A stretch of 64,000 nt of DNA, taken from Pseudomonas anatoliensis (GTDB lineage: Bacteria > Pseudomonadota > Gammaproteobacteria > Pseudomonadales > Pseudomonadaceae). The stretch spans positions 806,001 to 870,000 of the forward strand of contig NZ_JACVHC010000002.1 in NCBI RefSeq assembly GCF_017976235.1. The letters run 5' to 3'. Each line of letters begins with the position of its first letter. The first letter of the stretch is position 1. The notes under the pieces were generated by a model. That model was not told the origin of the DNA. It worked only from the letters and a program-made list of their open reading frames with translations, and ran no database searches. Both the position numbers and the translations under genes were made by a program. Of the stretch, positions 1 through 8,782 are shown piece after piece.

Positions 1-578
1 AACGGCACTGGCCGGATCTGAACATTCGCGCATCGGCGCGGGTACTGGTTCCGCTGTGTGGGAAAAGTCTGGATTTGCTGTGGCTGGTCGAGCGTGGTCA
101 TCAGGTGCTCGGGGTTGAGCTGTCACAGAAGGCTGTCGAAGACTTTTTTACTGAGCATCAACTACAGCCACAGATTAGCGAGAGCGGTGCATTCAAGGTC
201 TATCGCGCTGACGCCATCGAGCTGTGGTGCGGCGATTTCTTTGCCTTGAAGGCAAGCGATGTGGCGGATTGCACCGCGCTGTATGACCGCGCCGCATTGA
301 TAGCCTTGCCACTGCCGATGCGTGAGCGCTATGCGACGCAGCTCCAGCAGATTCTGCCGCAAGGCTTGAATGGGCTGCTGATCACCCTGGATTACGATCA
401 GGCGCAGATTCCCGGACCACCGTTTGCGGTGGGGGATGATGAGGTGCAGCGGTTGCTGGGCACTGGTTGGCAGGTGCAGACCCTGCAGGTGCAGGATGTG
501 TTGCAGGAGAGTGGGAAGTTTTTGCAGGCAGGGGTGACGCGGCTGGAGGAGCGCGTTTATCGGGTTTCGACTCGTTAG
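1..578 (+). CDS. tpm: Thiopurine S-methyltransferase, 5' end cut off by window
   Basis: SAM-dependent methyltransferase of the bacterial TPMT family, which methylates thiopurines and in pseudomonads is linked to tellurite and selenite resistance. The frame is open from the first base of the window. It reads an RHWPDLN start and then the family's SAM-binding segment [13 protein letters not shown] followed by [10 protein letters not shown]. About 191 residues are visible against roughly 216 in complete homologues, so some 25 N-terminal residues lie outside. Further support is the [10 protein letters not shown] segment and the C-terminal LEERVYRV. It lies convergent to htpX, with a REP pair and a bidirectional terminator between them. 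Confidence 0.93.
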   Translation, partial: RHWPDLNIRASARVLVPLCGKSLDLLWLVERGHQVLGVELSQKAVEDFFTEHQLQPQISESGAFKVYRADAIELWCGDFFALKASDVADCTALYDRAALIALPLPMRERYATQLQQILPQGLNGLLITLDYDQAQIPGPPFAVGDDEVQRLLGTGWQVQTLQVQDVLQESGKFLQAGVTRLEERVYRVSTR

Positions 579-596
579 GTTGTGTTGGCTGTTCCG

Positions 597-700
597 GCCT
601 CATCGCTGGCAAGCCAGCTCCCACAGTGAATTGCGGTGTATCGAAGATTGGGATAACACCACACAACCCTGTGGGAGCTGGCTTGCCAGCGATAAGGCCT
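597..700. repeat. REP inverted pair (GCTGGCAAGCCAGCTCCCACA family)
   Basis: The left arm (597-626) and right arm (669-699) are inverted copies of a REP unit, GCTGGCAAGCCAGCTCCCAC on one side and its complement on the other, around a ~42-base spacer. This is the usual doublet form of Pseudomonas extragenic palindromes. It lies just after the tpm stop. Confidence 0.85.
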
Positions 701-729
701 GCATGAACAGCCGAGTACATGGCCCCCAC

Positions 730-762
730 AAAAAAGGCCCGCATCTCTGCGGGCCTTCTTGT
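730..762. terminator. Bidirectional rho-independent terminator
   Basis: A 9-bp perfect stem (AAGGCCCGC / GCGGGCCTT, 734-757) with a 6-base loop is flanked by an A run on the left and TTCTTGTTTTT on the right. It can therefore end htpX transcripts from the right and tpm transcripts from the left. Confidence 0.85.
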
Positions 763-776
763 TTTTACCGGTTGAA

Positions 777-1664
777 TCAACCGAGACGACGCAAGGCGTC
801 GATACGATCTTCCAATGGCGGGTGGCTCATGAACATGCGGGCGAAGCCCTGTTTGATGCCACCGTTGATGCCAAAGGCATTCAGGGTGTCGGGCATGTGC
901 ACCGGCAGGCCCTGTTCGGCGCGCAGGCGCTGCAGGGCGCCGATCATTGCGCTGGTGCCGGCCAGACGTGCACCGGCTTCGTCGGCACGGAATTCGCGTT
1001 TGCGCGAGAACCACATGACGATCGAGCTGGCGAGAATGCCCAAGACCAGTTCGGCGAAGATGGTCGCCACGTAGTAAGCGATGCCCTGGCCTTCTTCGTT
1101 CTTGAAGATCACCTTGTCGACGAAGTTGCCGATGATTCGCGCGAAGAACATCACGAAGGTGTTCACCACGCCCTGGATCAGCGCGAGGGTCACCATGTCA
1201 CCGTTGGCGACGTGACCGATCTCGTGAGCCAGCACGGCTTTCACTTCATCGGGCGAGAACCGCTCGAGCAGGCCCTGGCTGACCGCGACCAGTGCGTCGT
1301 TCTTGTTCCAGCCAGTGGCGAACGCATTCGCTTCGTAGGCCGGAAAAATACCGACTTCGGGCATCTTGATCCCGGCTTCGCGGGACAGTTGCTCGACCGT
1401 TTGCAGCAGCCATTGCTCATGCCGGGTACGTGGCTGGCTGATGATCTGGGTGCCAGTGCTCATTTTCGCCATCCACTTGGAGATGAACAGCGAGAACAGC
1501 GAGCCGGCGAAACCAAAGACCGCACAGAAAACCAGCAGCTGACTGAGGTCGAGATCAACCCCGTTGGCCGCCATGAACCCGTTGAAGCCGAAAAGGCTCA
1601 GGGTGATGCTGGCTATCAGCACGACCGCCAGGTTAGTGGCCAAAAACAGCAGGATGCGCATCAT
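777..1664 (-). CDS. htpX: Membrane zinc protease HtpX
   Basis: M48-family inner-membrane metalloprotease that degrades misfolded membrane proteins together with FtsH-type quality control. At 295 residues it has the normal family length. Two N-terminal membrane segments (about residues 4-24 and 38-60) precede the zinc site [12 protein letters not shown] (HExxH), and two more hydrophobic stretches follow. The downstream zinc-ligand helix [13 protein letters not shown] is present. A double ATG at the start makes residue 1 or 2 the initiator. It is monocistronic, ends at a bidirectional terminator, and lies in a stress-gene neighbourhood. Confidence 0.95.
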   Translation of the reverse strand: MMRILLFLATNLAVVLIASITLSLFGFNGFMAANGVDLDLSQLLVFCAVFGFAGSLFSLFISKWMAKMSTGTQIISQPRTRHEQWLLQTVEQLSREAGIKMPEVGIFPAYEANAFATGWNKNDALVAVSQGLLERFSPDEVKAVLAHEIGHVANGDMVTLALIQGVVNTFVMFFARIIGNFVDKVIFKNEEGQGIAYYVATIFAELVLGILASSIVMWFSRKREFRADEAGARLAGTSAMIGALQRLRAEQGLPVHMPDTLNAFGINGGIKQGFARMFMSHPPLEDRIDALRRLG

Positions 1665-1968
1665 GGTTGTAGAAATCTCCTCAAGCTAAAGATGTAGCGT
1701 ACTGCGGGGTATATAAGGTGCTGCACCGGGCTATTCAACCGGGTGACTATTTCAAACTGTGTCCTACAGCTGATTCTTCGTCACACAACCCCATTTCCCA
1801 CAGCAGACACCGACACGGATGACGAACACTCGCGACCCGTCGCCATTGCGTCAGACGCATGTGACCGGTATGAATCGCAAGTGTAGAAGGCGAGCGGAAG
1901 CAGGGAATGCAGAAGTGTTGCTGAATCAGACAGTGCGCAACGTTCGGCCGTTGCGCACTGCTGGCCAG
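1665..1968. other. Intergenic region htpX-alaA
   Basis: About 300 bases with no credible gene. It must hold the htpX promoter (minus strand) and the alaA 3' end. A long plus-strand reading frame crossing it is the antisense of alaA and is not counted. The only structure I see is the hairpin listed separately at 1931-1960. Confidence 0.6.
1931..1960 (-). terminator. Probable alaA terminator hairpin
   Basis: A 12-bp perfect inverted repeat (CAGTGCGCAACG / CGTTGCGCACTG) with a 6-base loop starts 8 bases beyond the alaA stop. There is no clear U tract on the minus strand, so it may only protect the 3' end or act with Rho. Confidence 0.5.
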
Positions 1969-3180
1969 TTACTGGCGGTAGGACTTGAGGAAGTTGCCGA
2001 TGCGGCCGATGGCCATTTCCAGCTCATCGACCCGGGGCAGGGTGACGACGCGGAAGTGATCGGGCCATGGCCAGTTGAACGCCGTGCCTTGCACCACCAG
2101 CAGCTTCTCGGAGAGCAGCAGATCGAGGACGAATTTTTCGTCGTTGTGGATCGGGCAGACTTTCGGGTCGATCCGCGGGAAAGCGTACAGCGCGCCCATC
2201 GGCTTGACGCAGCTCACGCCCGGAATGTCGTTGAGCAACTCCCAGGTGCGGTTGCGCTGTTCCAGCAGGCGACCCTGCGGCAGCACCAGATCGTTGATGC
2301 TCTGATAGCCACCCAACGCCGTCTGGATCGCATGCTGGCTCGGCACGTTGGCGCACAGACGCATGTTGGCCAGCATGTCGATCCCTTCGATGTAGCTCTG
2401 GGCATTGTGTTTCGGCCCGGAGATAGCGATCCAGCCAGAGCGGAATCCGGCCACGCGGTAGGATTTCGACAGACCGTTGAAGGTCAGGCACAGCAGGTCC
2501 GGGGCCAGCGATGCGGTGCAGATGTGCACGGCGTCGTCGTACAGGATCTTGTCGTAGATTTCGTCGGAGAACACCACCAGATTGTGCTGGCGGGCCAGCT
2601 CCAGCATGCCCAGCAACACTTCTTTCGAATACACCGCGCCGGTCGGGTTGTTCGGGTTGATGATCACCATTGCCTTGGTGTTCGGCGTGATCTTGGCCTT
2701 GATGTCGGCCAGGTCCGGGAACCAGTCGGCGCCTTCGTCGCACAGGTAATGCACGGCGTTACCGCCGGCGAGGCTGACGGCCGCGGTCCACAGCGGGTAA
2801 TCCGGCGCCGGTACCAGCACTTCGTCACCGTTGTTGAGCAGCGCCTGCAGCGACATCACGATCAGCTCGGAGACGCCGTTGCCCAGGTAGATGTCTTCGA
2901 TACCGACACCTTCGACCTGCTTCTGCTGGTAATACTGCATCACGGCCTTGCGCGCGCTGAACAGGCCTTTGGAGTCACTGTAGCCTTGCGCGGTCGGCAG
3001 ATTGCGGATCACATCCTGGAGGATTTCGTCCGGCGCTTCGAAACCAAACGGCGCCGGGTTGCCGATGTTCAGCTTGAGGATGCGCTGGCCTTCCTCTTCC
3101 AGACGTTTGGCGTGCTTGAGCACCGGGCCGCGAATGTCGTAGCAGACGTTGGCGAGCTTGTTCGATTTGCTGAACTGCAT
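1969..3180 (-). CDS. alaA: Alanine aminotransferase (class I/II, PLP)
   Basis: 403-residue fold-type I aminotransferase, the glutamate-pyruvate (alanine) transaminase type of E. coli AlaA/YfbQ. Diagnostic segments are the N-terminal YDIRGPVLKHAKRLEEEG, the substrate loop NPNNPTGAVYS, the YDKILYD aspartate/tyrosine pair and the Schiff-base lysine in NGLSKSYRVAGFR. The position between htpX and msrB matches the P. aeruginosa PA2828 locus. It is transcribed alone, divergent from msrB. Confidence 0.92.
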   Translation of the reverse strand: MQFSKSNKLANVCYDIRGPVLKHAKRLEEEGQRILKLNIGNPAPFGFEAPDEILQDVIRNLPTAQGYSDSKGLFSARKAVMQYYQQKQVEGVGIEDIYLGNGVSELIVMSLQALLNNGDEVLVPAPDYPLWTAAVSLAGGNAVHYLCDEGADWFPDLADIKAKITPNTKAMVIINPNNPTGAVYSKEVLLGMLELARQHNLVVFSDEIYDKILYDDAVHICTASLAPDLLCLTFNGLSKSYRVAGFRSGWIAISGPKHNAQSYIEGIDMLANMRLCANVPSQHAIQTALGGYQSINDLVLPQGRLLEQRNRTWELLNDIPGVSCVKPMGALYAFPRIDPKVCPIHNDEKFVLDLLLSEKLLVVQGTAFNWPWPDHFRVVTLPRVDELEMAIGRIGNFLKSYRQ

Positions 3181-3350
3181 GGCGATGTGATCCCGAAAAT
3201 GAACGATCCAGGCGGCGGATGGACAACCGTACTGGGATTCCTGCGTTTACACACAGACGGACGTCTTGAGCGCGTGGCTCCAAGAATCCGTTTGAATGCG
3301 CCCGGTCTGGCTGCCAGACTGGCGCGTAACGAGGCGCAATCATACGTGCC

Positions 3351-3386
3351 GCCCGATCCGTGGAAAAGGTACAGATCGGGCTTTTT
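3351..3386 (+). terminator. Terminator-like hairpin in msrB leader
   Basis: GCCCGATC (3351-3358) pairs with GATCGGGC (3374-3381) across a 15-base loop and is followed by TTTTT, ending 13 bases before the msrB start. It has the shape of an intrinsic terminator, but no gene ends there on the plus strand. It could be an attenuator or the remnant of one. Confidence 0.4.
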
Positions 3387-3399
3387 CAGCCGCTGAGGT

Positions 3400-3801
3400 G
3401 TGATGATGGAAAAGTTGGAAAAAACTCTGGAAGAATGGCAAGCCATGCTCGACCCCGAGCAATACAACGTGTGCCGCCTCAGTGCGACCGAGCGACCGTT
3501 CTCCGGTAAATACAACGCCACCAAAACCGACGGTGTTTATCACTGTGTCTGCTGCAACGAGCCGCTGTTCGATTCCAAGACCAAATTCGATTCAGGCTGC
3601 GGCTGGCCGAGCTTCTATGCGCCGATCGGCGAAAGCGCCATGACCGAGATTCGCGATGTCAGCCACGGCATGATTCGCACCGAAGTGAAGTGCGCCCGCT
3701 GTGATGCGCACCTGGGGCACGTGTTCCCTGATGGCCCGCCACCGACCGGTCTGCGTTATTGCATCAACTCGGTGTGCCTGGATCTGGTGCCTCGCGAATA
3801 A
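3400..3801 (+). CDS. msrB: Peptide methionine (R)-S-oxide reductase MsrB
   Basis: Thioredoxin-dependent repair of methionine-R-sulfoxide in proteins. 133 residues. Structural zinc is held by two CxxC pairs (Cys49/Cys52 and Cys98/Cys101). GCGWPSF and GHVFPDGP line the active site, and the catalytic cysteine is Cys121 in RYCINS. The start is a GTG-ATG-ATG run after a GAGG Shine-Dalgarno, so the true initiator could be up to 6 bases downstream. It is co-directional with gpx-ospR but separated from them by a REP hairpin and a palindromic operator. Confidence 0.95.
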   Translation: MMMEKLEKTLEEWQAMLDPEQYNVCRLSATERPFSGKYNATKTDGVYHCVCCNEPLFDSKTKFDSGCGWPSFYAPIGESAMTEIRDVSHGMIRTEVKCARCDAHLGHVFPDGPPPTGLRYCINSVCLDLVPRE

Positions 3802-3832
3802 GTTGCACAGTCGAGCGGTTTGATTGACGTTT

Positions 3833-3919
3833 CTGTAGGAGCTGCCGAAGGCTGCGATCTTTTGATCTTGTCTGTAAAAACAAAATCAAAAGATCGCAGC
3901 CTTCGGCAGCTCCTACAGG
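3833..3919. repeat. REP inverted pair (GTAGGAGCTGCCGAAGG family)
   Basis: Two inverted copies of the GTAGGAGCTGCCGAAGG...GCGATCTTTTGAT unit, 34 bases each and almost perfect, separated by about 16 bases. The same family recurs at 33513, 48025, 62046 and 63029 in this window. Confidence 0.9.
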
Positions 3920-3932
3920 GGGTAATCCTATT

Positions 3933-3956
3933 AATTAAATTGCACACAATTTAATT
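3933..3956. promoter_or_regulatory. Perfect AT-rich palindrome, probable OspR operator
   Basis: AATTAAATTG-CACA-CAATTTAATT is a perfect 10+10 inverted repeat ending 43 bases before the gpx start. Operators of OhrR-class MarR repressors are AT-rich palindromes built on AATT, and an OhrR-class gene (ospR) is the second gene of this operon. Autoregulation is inferred. Confidence 0.7.
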
Positions 3957-3998
3957 GCTCGCTATGTTTGCCCTTCGACTATCTGCGGAGACCGTCCC

Positions 3999-4484
3999 AT
4001 GAGCGACAACCTGCTGAACATCCCGTGCACCACCATCAAAGGTGAGCAGAAAACCCTGGCTGATTACGCCGGCAAAGCCGTGCTTGTGGTCAACACTGCC
4101 AGCAAGTGCGGTTTCACCCCGCAATACAAAGGCCTTGAAGAGCTGTGGCAGACCTACAAGGATCAAGGTCTGGTGGTGTTGGGCTTTCCTTGCAATCAGT
4201 TCGGCAAACAAGAGCCGGGCAATGAGGGCGCGATCAGCGAGTTCTGCGAACTGAATTTCGGTGTGAGTTTCCCCCTGTTCAAAAAGATCGAAGTCAACGG
4301 CGCTGACGCCCATCCGCTGTTTGTGCAATTGAAGAAACGTGCCCCGGGCGTACTCGGTTCCCAAGGCATCAAGTGGAACTTCACCAAGTTTCTGATCGGC
4401 AAGGATGGCCAGTTGGTCAAGCGCTTCGCCCCGGCGACCAAGCCGCAGGACCTGAGCCGCGAGATCGAAGCCCTGCTCAAATGA
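3999..4484 (+). CDS. gpx: Glutathione peroxidase family thiol peroxidase
   Basis: 161-residue cysteine-type peroxidase reducing hydrogen peroxide and organic hydroperoxides, probably thioredoxin-linked like most bacterial GPx. The peroxidatic Cys37 sits in NTASKCGFTPQY. The catalytic partners are in FPCNQFGKQEPG (Gln67) and WNFTKF (Trp126, Asn127), and Cys83 in EFCELNF is the usual resolving cysteine. There is no signal peptide, so it is cytoplasmic. The stop overlaps the ATG of ospR (ATGA), so the two are translationally coupled. Confidence 0.94.
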   Translation: MSDNLLNIPCTTIKGEQKTLADYAGKAVLVVNTASKCGFTPQYKGLEELWQTYKDQGLVVLGFPCNQFGKQEPGNEGAISEFCELNFGVSFPLFKKIEVNGADAHPLFVQLKKRAPGVLGSQGIKWNFTKFLIGKDGQLVKRFAPATKPQDLSREIEALLK

Positions 4485-4942
4485 ACAGCCTGTCCGTTGA
4501 TTCGCTGAAGCTCGACAGTCAGTTGTGCTTCAAGTTGTACGCCGCGTCCCGGGCAGTGATTCGTGGTTACAAGCCGATGCTCGATCAGCTCGGCCTCACG
4601 TATCCGCAATATCTGGCGATGCTGGTGTTGTGGGAATGGCAGCAAGCCGCGCCGGAGCAACCGACGGTCAAGGCCTTGGGCGAGCGTCTGGCGCTGGATT
4701 CCGGCACGCTGACGCCGCTGCTCAAGCGTCTGGAGCAGTTACAACTGGTGCAGCGCCAGCGCTCGGCGCGCGATGAGCGCGAAGTGCATCTGAGCCTGAC
4801 GCCGCAAGGGCAAGCGCTGCGTGACCAGGTCGGGCCGCTCAAGGCCCGATTGCTTTGCGACAGCGGGGTGGACCTGGACCGGCTCAACGAACTGCGTAAC
4901 GGTCTTGATCAACTGCTCGTGCAGATCAAGGCGCTGTCCTAG
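4481..4942 (+). CDS. ospR: MarR-family peroxide-sensing repressor, OspR/OhrR type
   Basis: 153-residue winged-helix repressor. The sensor set of OhrR proteins is complete: Cys16 (in QLCFKLYA) with Tyr30 and Tyr41 at the same spacings as in Xanthomonas OhrR, and a second Cys126 near the C-terminus, so it is the 2-Cys type. The wing is in the RSARDEREVHLSLT region. The start is chosen at the ATG overlapping the gpx stop; an upstream in-frame extension only shadows gpx. Pairing with gpx rather than ohr identifies it as OspR, which in P. aeruginosa controls gpx and pigment/virulence traits. The 3' end overlaps the convergent sagS by 17 bases. Confidence 0.88.
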   Translation: MNSLSVDSLKLDSQLCFKLYAASRAVIRGYKPMLDQLGLTYPQYLAMLVLWEWQQAAPEQPTVKALGERLALDSGTLTPLLKRLEQLQLVQRQRSARDEREVHLSLTPQGQALRDQVGPLKARLLCDSGVDLDRLNELRNGLDQLLVQIKALS

Positions 4943-7289
4943 TCGGGATCCACTGATCCAGCAGCGCCGCCAATTCTTCACGGCGAAACGGTTTGGCCAG
5001 ATAGTCGCTCATGCCGGCAGCCCGGCAGCGCTCGCGTTCCTCGGACATGGCGTTGGCGGTCAGCGCAACGATCGGCAGGTTTGGCCAGCGTCCGCTCTGA
5101 CGTATCTGTCGGCTGGCTTCGTAGCCGTCCATTACTGGCATGTTGCAGTCCATCAGCACCAGGTCGAACTCGTGGTACTCCAATTGATCCAGTGCTTCGG
5201 CGCCATGTGCGGCGACGATGACATCGCAGCCGAGTTTGCCGAGCATGCCTTTTGCCACCAGTTGATTGACCGGGTTGTCCTCGACCAGCAACACCTTCGC
5301 GCGTTCGACCAGTGTAGACGTTTCGAGCTGTGCAGCGTTGAGGGTGGCGACTTCAGGTTGCAGGGTGCGCCGCAGATTCTGGTAGAGCGCATTGCGCGCC
5401 AGAGGCCGTGCTTGTTGTTGCAGCGGGGCGAGGGCTGCCGCCTCTTCACTGGGCAGGAAACTGCCGTAGGCAGTCACCAGCAGGATTGGCGCGACAAGTG
5501 TCGGACGCAGCCCGAACAGGCACTCCGGGCAATCGGTGATCACCACATCGGGCGTAACACCCAGCAGCGAGTCGTCGATGGTGCGTTGTTCGTACGTCAG
5601 GCCCCACACCGGCAACAGATTCTTCAGCAACTCCGCCAGACCACTGCTGGCCGCGGTAATGGCGAGAATTTTGCCATGCAAGGGCGGCGGGGCCAGCGCG
5701 CGGGTATGGCACGGCAGGGGCAACTCGGCGCAAAACTGGCTGCCGAAGCCGATCTCTGAACTGATGGTCAAGCGTCCCTGCATCGCTTCGCAGAGGTTGT
5801 AAGTGAGCGCCAGTCCCAGCCCCGTGCCGCCGTATTGGCGGGTGATACCGGCGCCTGCCTGGGTGAACGGCTGGAAGATTCGCATCTGGGCTTCCTGCGC
5901 GATGCCGATACCGGTGTCGCAAACCTCTATACGCACACCCTCCTTGTAAGCCGACAAACGCACATCGACCCGACCGAAACGGGTGAATTTCAGCGCGTTG
6001 GACAGCAGGTTGCTGACGATCTGCCGAACCCTTGTCGGATCGCCCAGCACCAGCGCCGGAAAGTGCGGATCAATCAGGCAAGTCAGCTCGACGCTGGGCG
6101 CCGCGTTTTGCGACAGCAGGTTGGCGGTGTCCTCGATCAGTGAGCCGAGATCGAACGGAATGTGTTCAAGCTCGAGTTGCCCGGCATCGAACTTCGACAA
6201 ATCGAGAATATCGTTGAGCAATTCCACCAGCACCTTGCCGGAGTCGTGGGCGATCGACAGCTGTTGCTGCTGTTCGGCATTCAACGGTCCGTCGAGTGAC
6301 AGGGCGATCATCCCCAGCAGGCCATTGAGCGGCGTACGGATCTCATGGCTCATGTTGGCAAGGAACGCCGAGCGGGCTTCGGCCATTTCCAGTGCAGTGC
6401 TGCGGGCGACTTCGAGTTCTTCGTTGGACTGACTGAGCCGGGCATTGATCGTCTTGAGCTCGACGGTGCGTGCCGAGACGATGTTTTCCAGTTGACCGAG
6501 ATAATCGGTCAGACGGTTTTCGGCATTGCGTCGCTGCTGGATCTCGGTGGCGATGTTCTCGAATTGCTGATTGGCGACTTTGACCAGCACGCCGATTTCA
6601 TCGTTGGCGTGCCCGGTCGGACATTCCAGGGTTGTGGGCTCGGCACTGCGCGGATCACGCCCGCTGAGTTCACGGATCACCCGCACCAGTGGTTTGGTCA
6701 GCATCACATAGAACAGCGCCAGGAGGATGCCGGTCAGGAGCAGGCTGCGGGCGAAGCCATTGAGCAGAGTCACCTCCGCCCGGCGCAGGAAGCGGCTGCC
6801 GAATGCATAGGTGTCGACTTCAAGCTTCAGGGTGCCCAGCGATTCGTTGGGCAGATGATCCAGATACAGGCGATCTTCGAACTGGCGCTTGGCGCCGAAC
6901 AGATAATCACTGATGACCCGATAGCCGCTTTGCAGCTCCGGGCGTTTGACGCTGGCGAGCACCGTATTGTTGTTGTCGGTCAGCTGCGCAGAAATGATTG
7001 CCGGTGAGCGCAACAGCCCCAACGTGAGTTCCTGGGCCAGTTCGGCATCGATGTTGTAAGCGATGCGTGATGCCGGGTTGTGGCTGATTTCCAGCAAAGA
7101 CAGGATTTCACGATTGATGGAGGCGTCTTCGCTGGCATAATCGATACCGATTTGCAGCAGGCTGAGCAGCGTGCCCAGAATGAACCCGACCAGCACGGTA
7201 AGCCTGGCTTGCTTGTACGACAGCCGGTGGGTGAATTTGATATCCATGGGGTGTTGAACCACTTTCGTTTCCCTTCGCTGCTCAAGCAT
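4926..7289 (-). CDS. sagS: Hybrid sensor histidine kinase SagS
   Basis: 787 residues. Membrane segments at about 28-50 and 181-198 enclose a ~130-residue periplasmic sensor, followed by HAMP and coiled coil. The phospho-acceptor is His315 in ANMSHEIRTPLNG. The ATPase boxes are NLLSNALKF, DTGIGI and GGTGLGLAL, and there is a C-terminal receiver with VLLVEDNPVNQ and LMDCNMPVMDG. Gene order and length fit SagS (PA2824), which controls attachment and biofilm tolerance and feeds the Gac and BfiSR pathways in P. aeruginosa; function here is by homology. An internal ATG at 7247 (residue 15, MDIKF) is an alternative start. Confidence 0.88.
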   Translation of the reverse strand: MLEQRRETKVVQHPMDIKFTHRLSYKQARLTVLVGFILGTLLSLLQIGIDYASEDASINREILSLLEISHNPASRIAYNIDAELAQELTLGLLRSPAIISAQLTDNNNTVLASVKRPELQSGYRVISDYLFGAKRQFEDRLYLDHLPNESLGTLKLEVDTYAFGSRFLRRAEVTLLNGFARSLLLTGILLALFYVMLTKPLVRVIRELSGRDPRSAEPTTLECPTGHANDEIGVLVKVANQQFENIATEIQQRRNAENRLTDYLGQLENIVSARTVELKTINARLSQSNEELEVARSTALEMAEARSAFLANMSHEIRTPLNGLLGMIALSLDGPLNAEQQQQLSIAHDSGKVLVELLNDILDLSKFDAGQLELEHIPFDLGSLIEDTANLLSQNAAPSVELTCLIDPHFPALVLGDPTRVRQIVSNLLSNALKFTRFGRVDVRLSAYKEGVRIEVCDTGIGIAQEAQMRIFQPFTQAGAGITRQYGGTGLGLALTYNLCEAMQGRLTISSEIGFGSQFCAELPLPCHTRALAPPPLHGKILAITAASSGLAELLKNLLPVWGLTYEQRTIDDSLLGVTPDVVITDCPECLFGLRPTLVAPILLVTAYGSFLPSEEAAALAPLQQQARPLARNALYQNLRRTLQPEVATLNAAQLETSTLVERAKVLLVEDNPVNQLVAKGMLGKLGCDVIVAAHGAEALDQLEYHEFDLVLMDCNMPVMDGYEASRQIRQSGRWPNLPIVALTANAMSEERERCRAAGMSDYLAKPFRREELAALLDQWIPTRTAP

Positions 7290-7412
7290 AGTCGATCATG
7301 CATCGATACCGAGGTTCCCGAATCGCCTTGTAACAAGGCACGGAGCGGGAATTTTATCTGCGTGTCGTCGCTGGATCGCCATCATCACTGTGAACGTGCC
7401 CGAGGAAAAGAC

Positions 7413-8303
7413 GTGGATTCCCGATTAAATGCTTTTCTTGAACGCGCCGAGTCGGTTCTGGCGCGGATCGAACCCTTGTTGCCGGCAACGCGCCCGGTGA
7501 TTGACTGGGGCACCTGCCTGGCCGCGCGCTGGCAGCGTGACGGACGCAGCGGGTACCTGCTGCCGCTGGAAGTCAGCCTCGACATGCGCCTGTCCGATCT
7601 GATCGGCGTCGACCGTCAACTGGAGCAGCTGGGGCGCAACACCCGGCAATTTCTCGATGGCATGCCGGCCAACCATGCCTTGCTCTGGGGCTCGCGTGGC
7701 ACCGGCAAATCCTCGCTGGTGCGCGCATTGCTTGCGGAACACGCCGAGGCGGGCCTGCGCCTGATCGAGATCGAGCGCGACCATCTGGCCGACTTGCCAC
7801 GGGTGGTCGAGCAGATCGGCAAACTGCCACAACGTTTCGTGCTGTTCTGCGATGACCTGTCGTTCGAATCCGGCGAAGGCGACTACCGCGTCCTCAAGAG
7901 CGTGCTCGACGGTTCGTTGGAGCAGGCACCGGACAACGTCTTGCTTTATGCCACCTCCAATCGTCGCCATCTGGTGCCGGAGAAGGAAAGCGACAACGAG
8001 AACTGGAAGCGCGTCGACGGCGAGCTGCATCCCAGCGAAGCGGTGGAGGACAAGATCGCGCTGTCGGACCGGTTTGGTCTGTGGCTGTCGTTTTACCCGT
8101 TTACGCAAGAACACTTCCTGAACGTCGTCGAGCACTGGATCGGCCAGTTGGCTGCCAAGGCCGGTTTGAGCTGGCAACGCGACGAAGAGCTGGAGATTCT
8201 CGCCGTGCGCTGGGCCACCGGCCGCGGCAATCGCAACGGACGTTGCGCGTACCAATTCGCCCGATACTGGGTGGGACTGAAATTGTTGGAGCACAAGGCA
8301 TGA
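7413..8303 (+). CDS. DUF815-family AAA+ ATPase
   Basis: 296-residue ATPase with a Walker A loop WGSRGTGKSSLV (about residue 90) and a Walker B FVLFCDDLSFE. It then has a sensor-1-like YATSNRRHLVPE and the family-specific segment KIALSDRFGLWLSFYPF. This family resembles a stripped-down DnaA/IstB-like AAA core; its function is unknown. The GTG start at 7413 follows GAGGAAAAG at good spacing. The stop overlaps the next ATG (ATGA), so the ATPase and the methionine-sulfoxide reductase are made from one message. Confidence 0.88.
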   Translation: MDSRLNAFLERAESVLARIEPLLPATRPVIDWGTCLAARWQRDGRSGYLLPLEVSLDMRLSDLIGVDRQLEQLGRNTRQFLDGMPANHALLWGSRGTGKSSLVRALLAEHAEAGLRLIEIERDHLADLPRVVEQIGKLPQRFVLFCDDLSFESGEGDYRVLKSVLDGSLEQAPDNVLLYATSNRRHLVPEKESDNENWKRVDGELHPSEAVEDKIALSDRFGLWLSFYPFTQEHFLNVVEHWIGQLAAKAGLSWQRDEELEILAVRWATGRGNRNGRCAYQFARYWVGLKLLEHKA

Positions 8304-8782
8304 TTGATTTGCAACAGAGCGGCCAGGGCCTCGAAGGCTATGGCATGTTGGCCGCACAACTGGAATCGCTGCTGGCGGGCGAACGCGACTTTATCGCCAA
8401 CGCCGCACAGTTTTCGGCGTTCCTGTTCAACCAGCTCGATGATCTGAACTGGGCCGGCTTCTACCTTAATCGCAACGAAGAGCTGGTGCTGGGGCCGTTT
8501 CAGGGGCAGATCGCTTGCGTGCGCATTCCGTTTGGTCGCGGTGTGTGCGGCGCTGCTGCGGCCACTCTGCAGACGCAGCGGGTTGAAGACGTTCATGCGT
8601 TTCCCGGCCATATCGCCTGCGACAGTGCATCGGAAAGTGAACTGGTGGTGCCGCTGGTCAAGGATGGTCGCCTGATCGGCGTGCTCGATCTCGACAGCCC
8701 CAAGCTCGCCCGTTTTGGTGTGCACGATCAGGCCGGCATCGAGCAACTGGCGGCGATTTTCCTGCGCCTGACCGACTGCTGA
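8300..8782 (+). CDS. msrC: Free methionine-R-sulfoxide reductase (GAF type)
   Basis: 160-residue single GAF domain enzyme reducing free L-methionine-R-sulfoxide. The three catalytic cysteines Cys73, Cys83 and Cys107 have exactly the 10- and 24-residue spacings of E. coli MsrC/YebR. They lie in GQIACVRIP, GRGVCGAA and HIACDSASESE, with the C-terminal VPLVKDGRLIGVLDLDSP. This separates it from ligand-sensing GAF proteins. It is translationally coupled to the DUF815 ATPase and ends back-to-back with the convergent HD-GYP gene with no spacer. Confidence 0.88.
   Translation: MIDLQQSGQGLEGYGMLAAQLESLLAGERDFIANAAQFSAFLFNQLDDLNWAGFYLNRNEELVLGPFQGQIACVRIPFGRGVCGAAAATLQTQRVEDVHAFPGHIACDSASESELVVPLVKDGRLIGVLDLDSPKLARFGVHDQAGIEQLAAIFLRLTDC

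Noticed and set aside
1819..3396. Plus-strand frame of 525 codons opposite alaA
   Set aside because: alaA has all PLP-enzyme motifs; the antisense frame is low-complexity Gln/His/Arg-rich with no family features.
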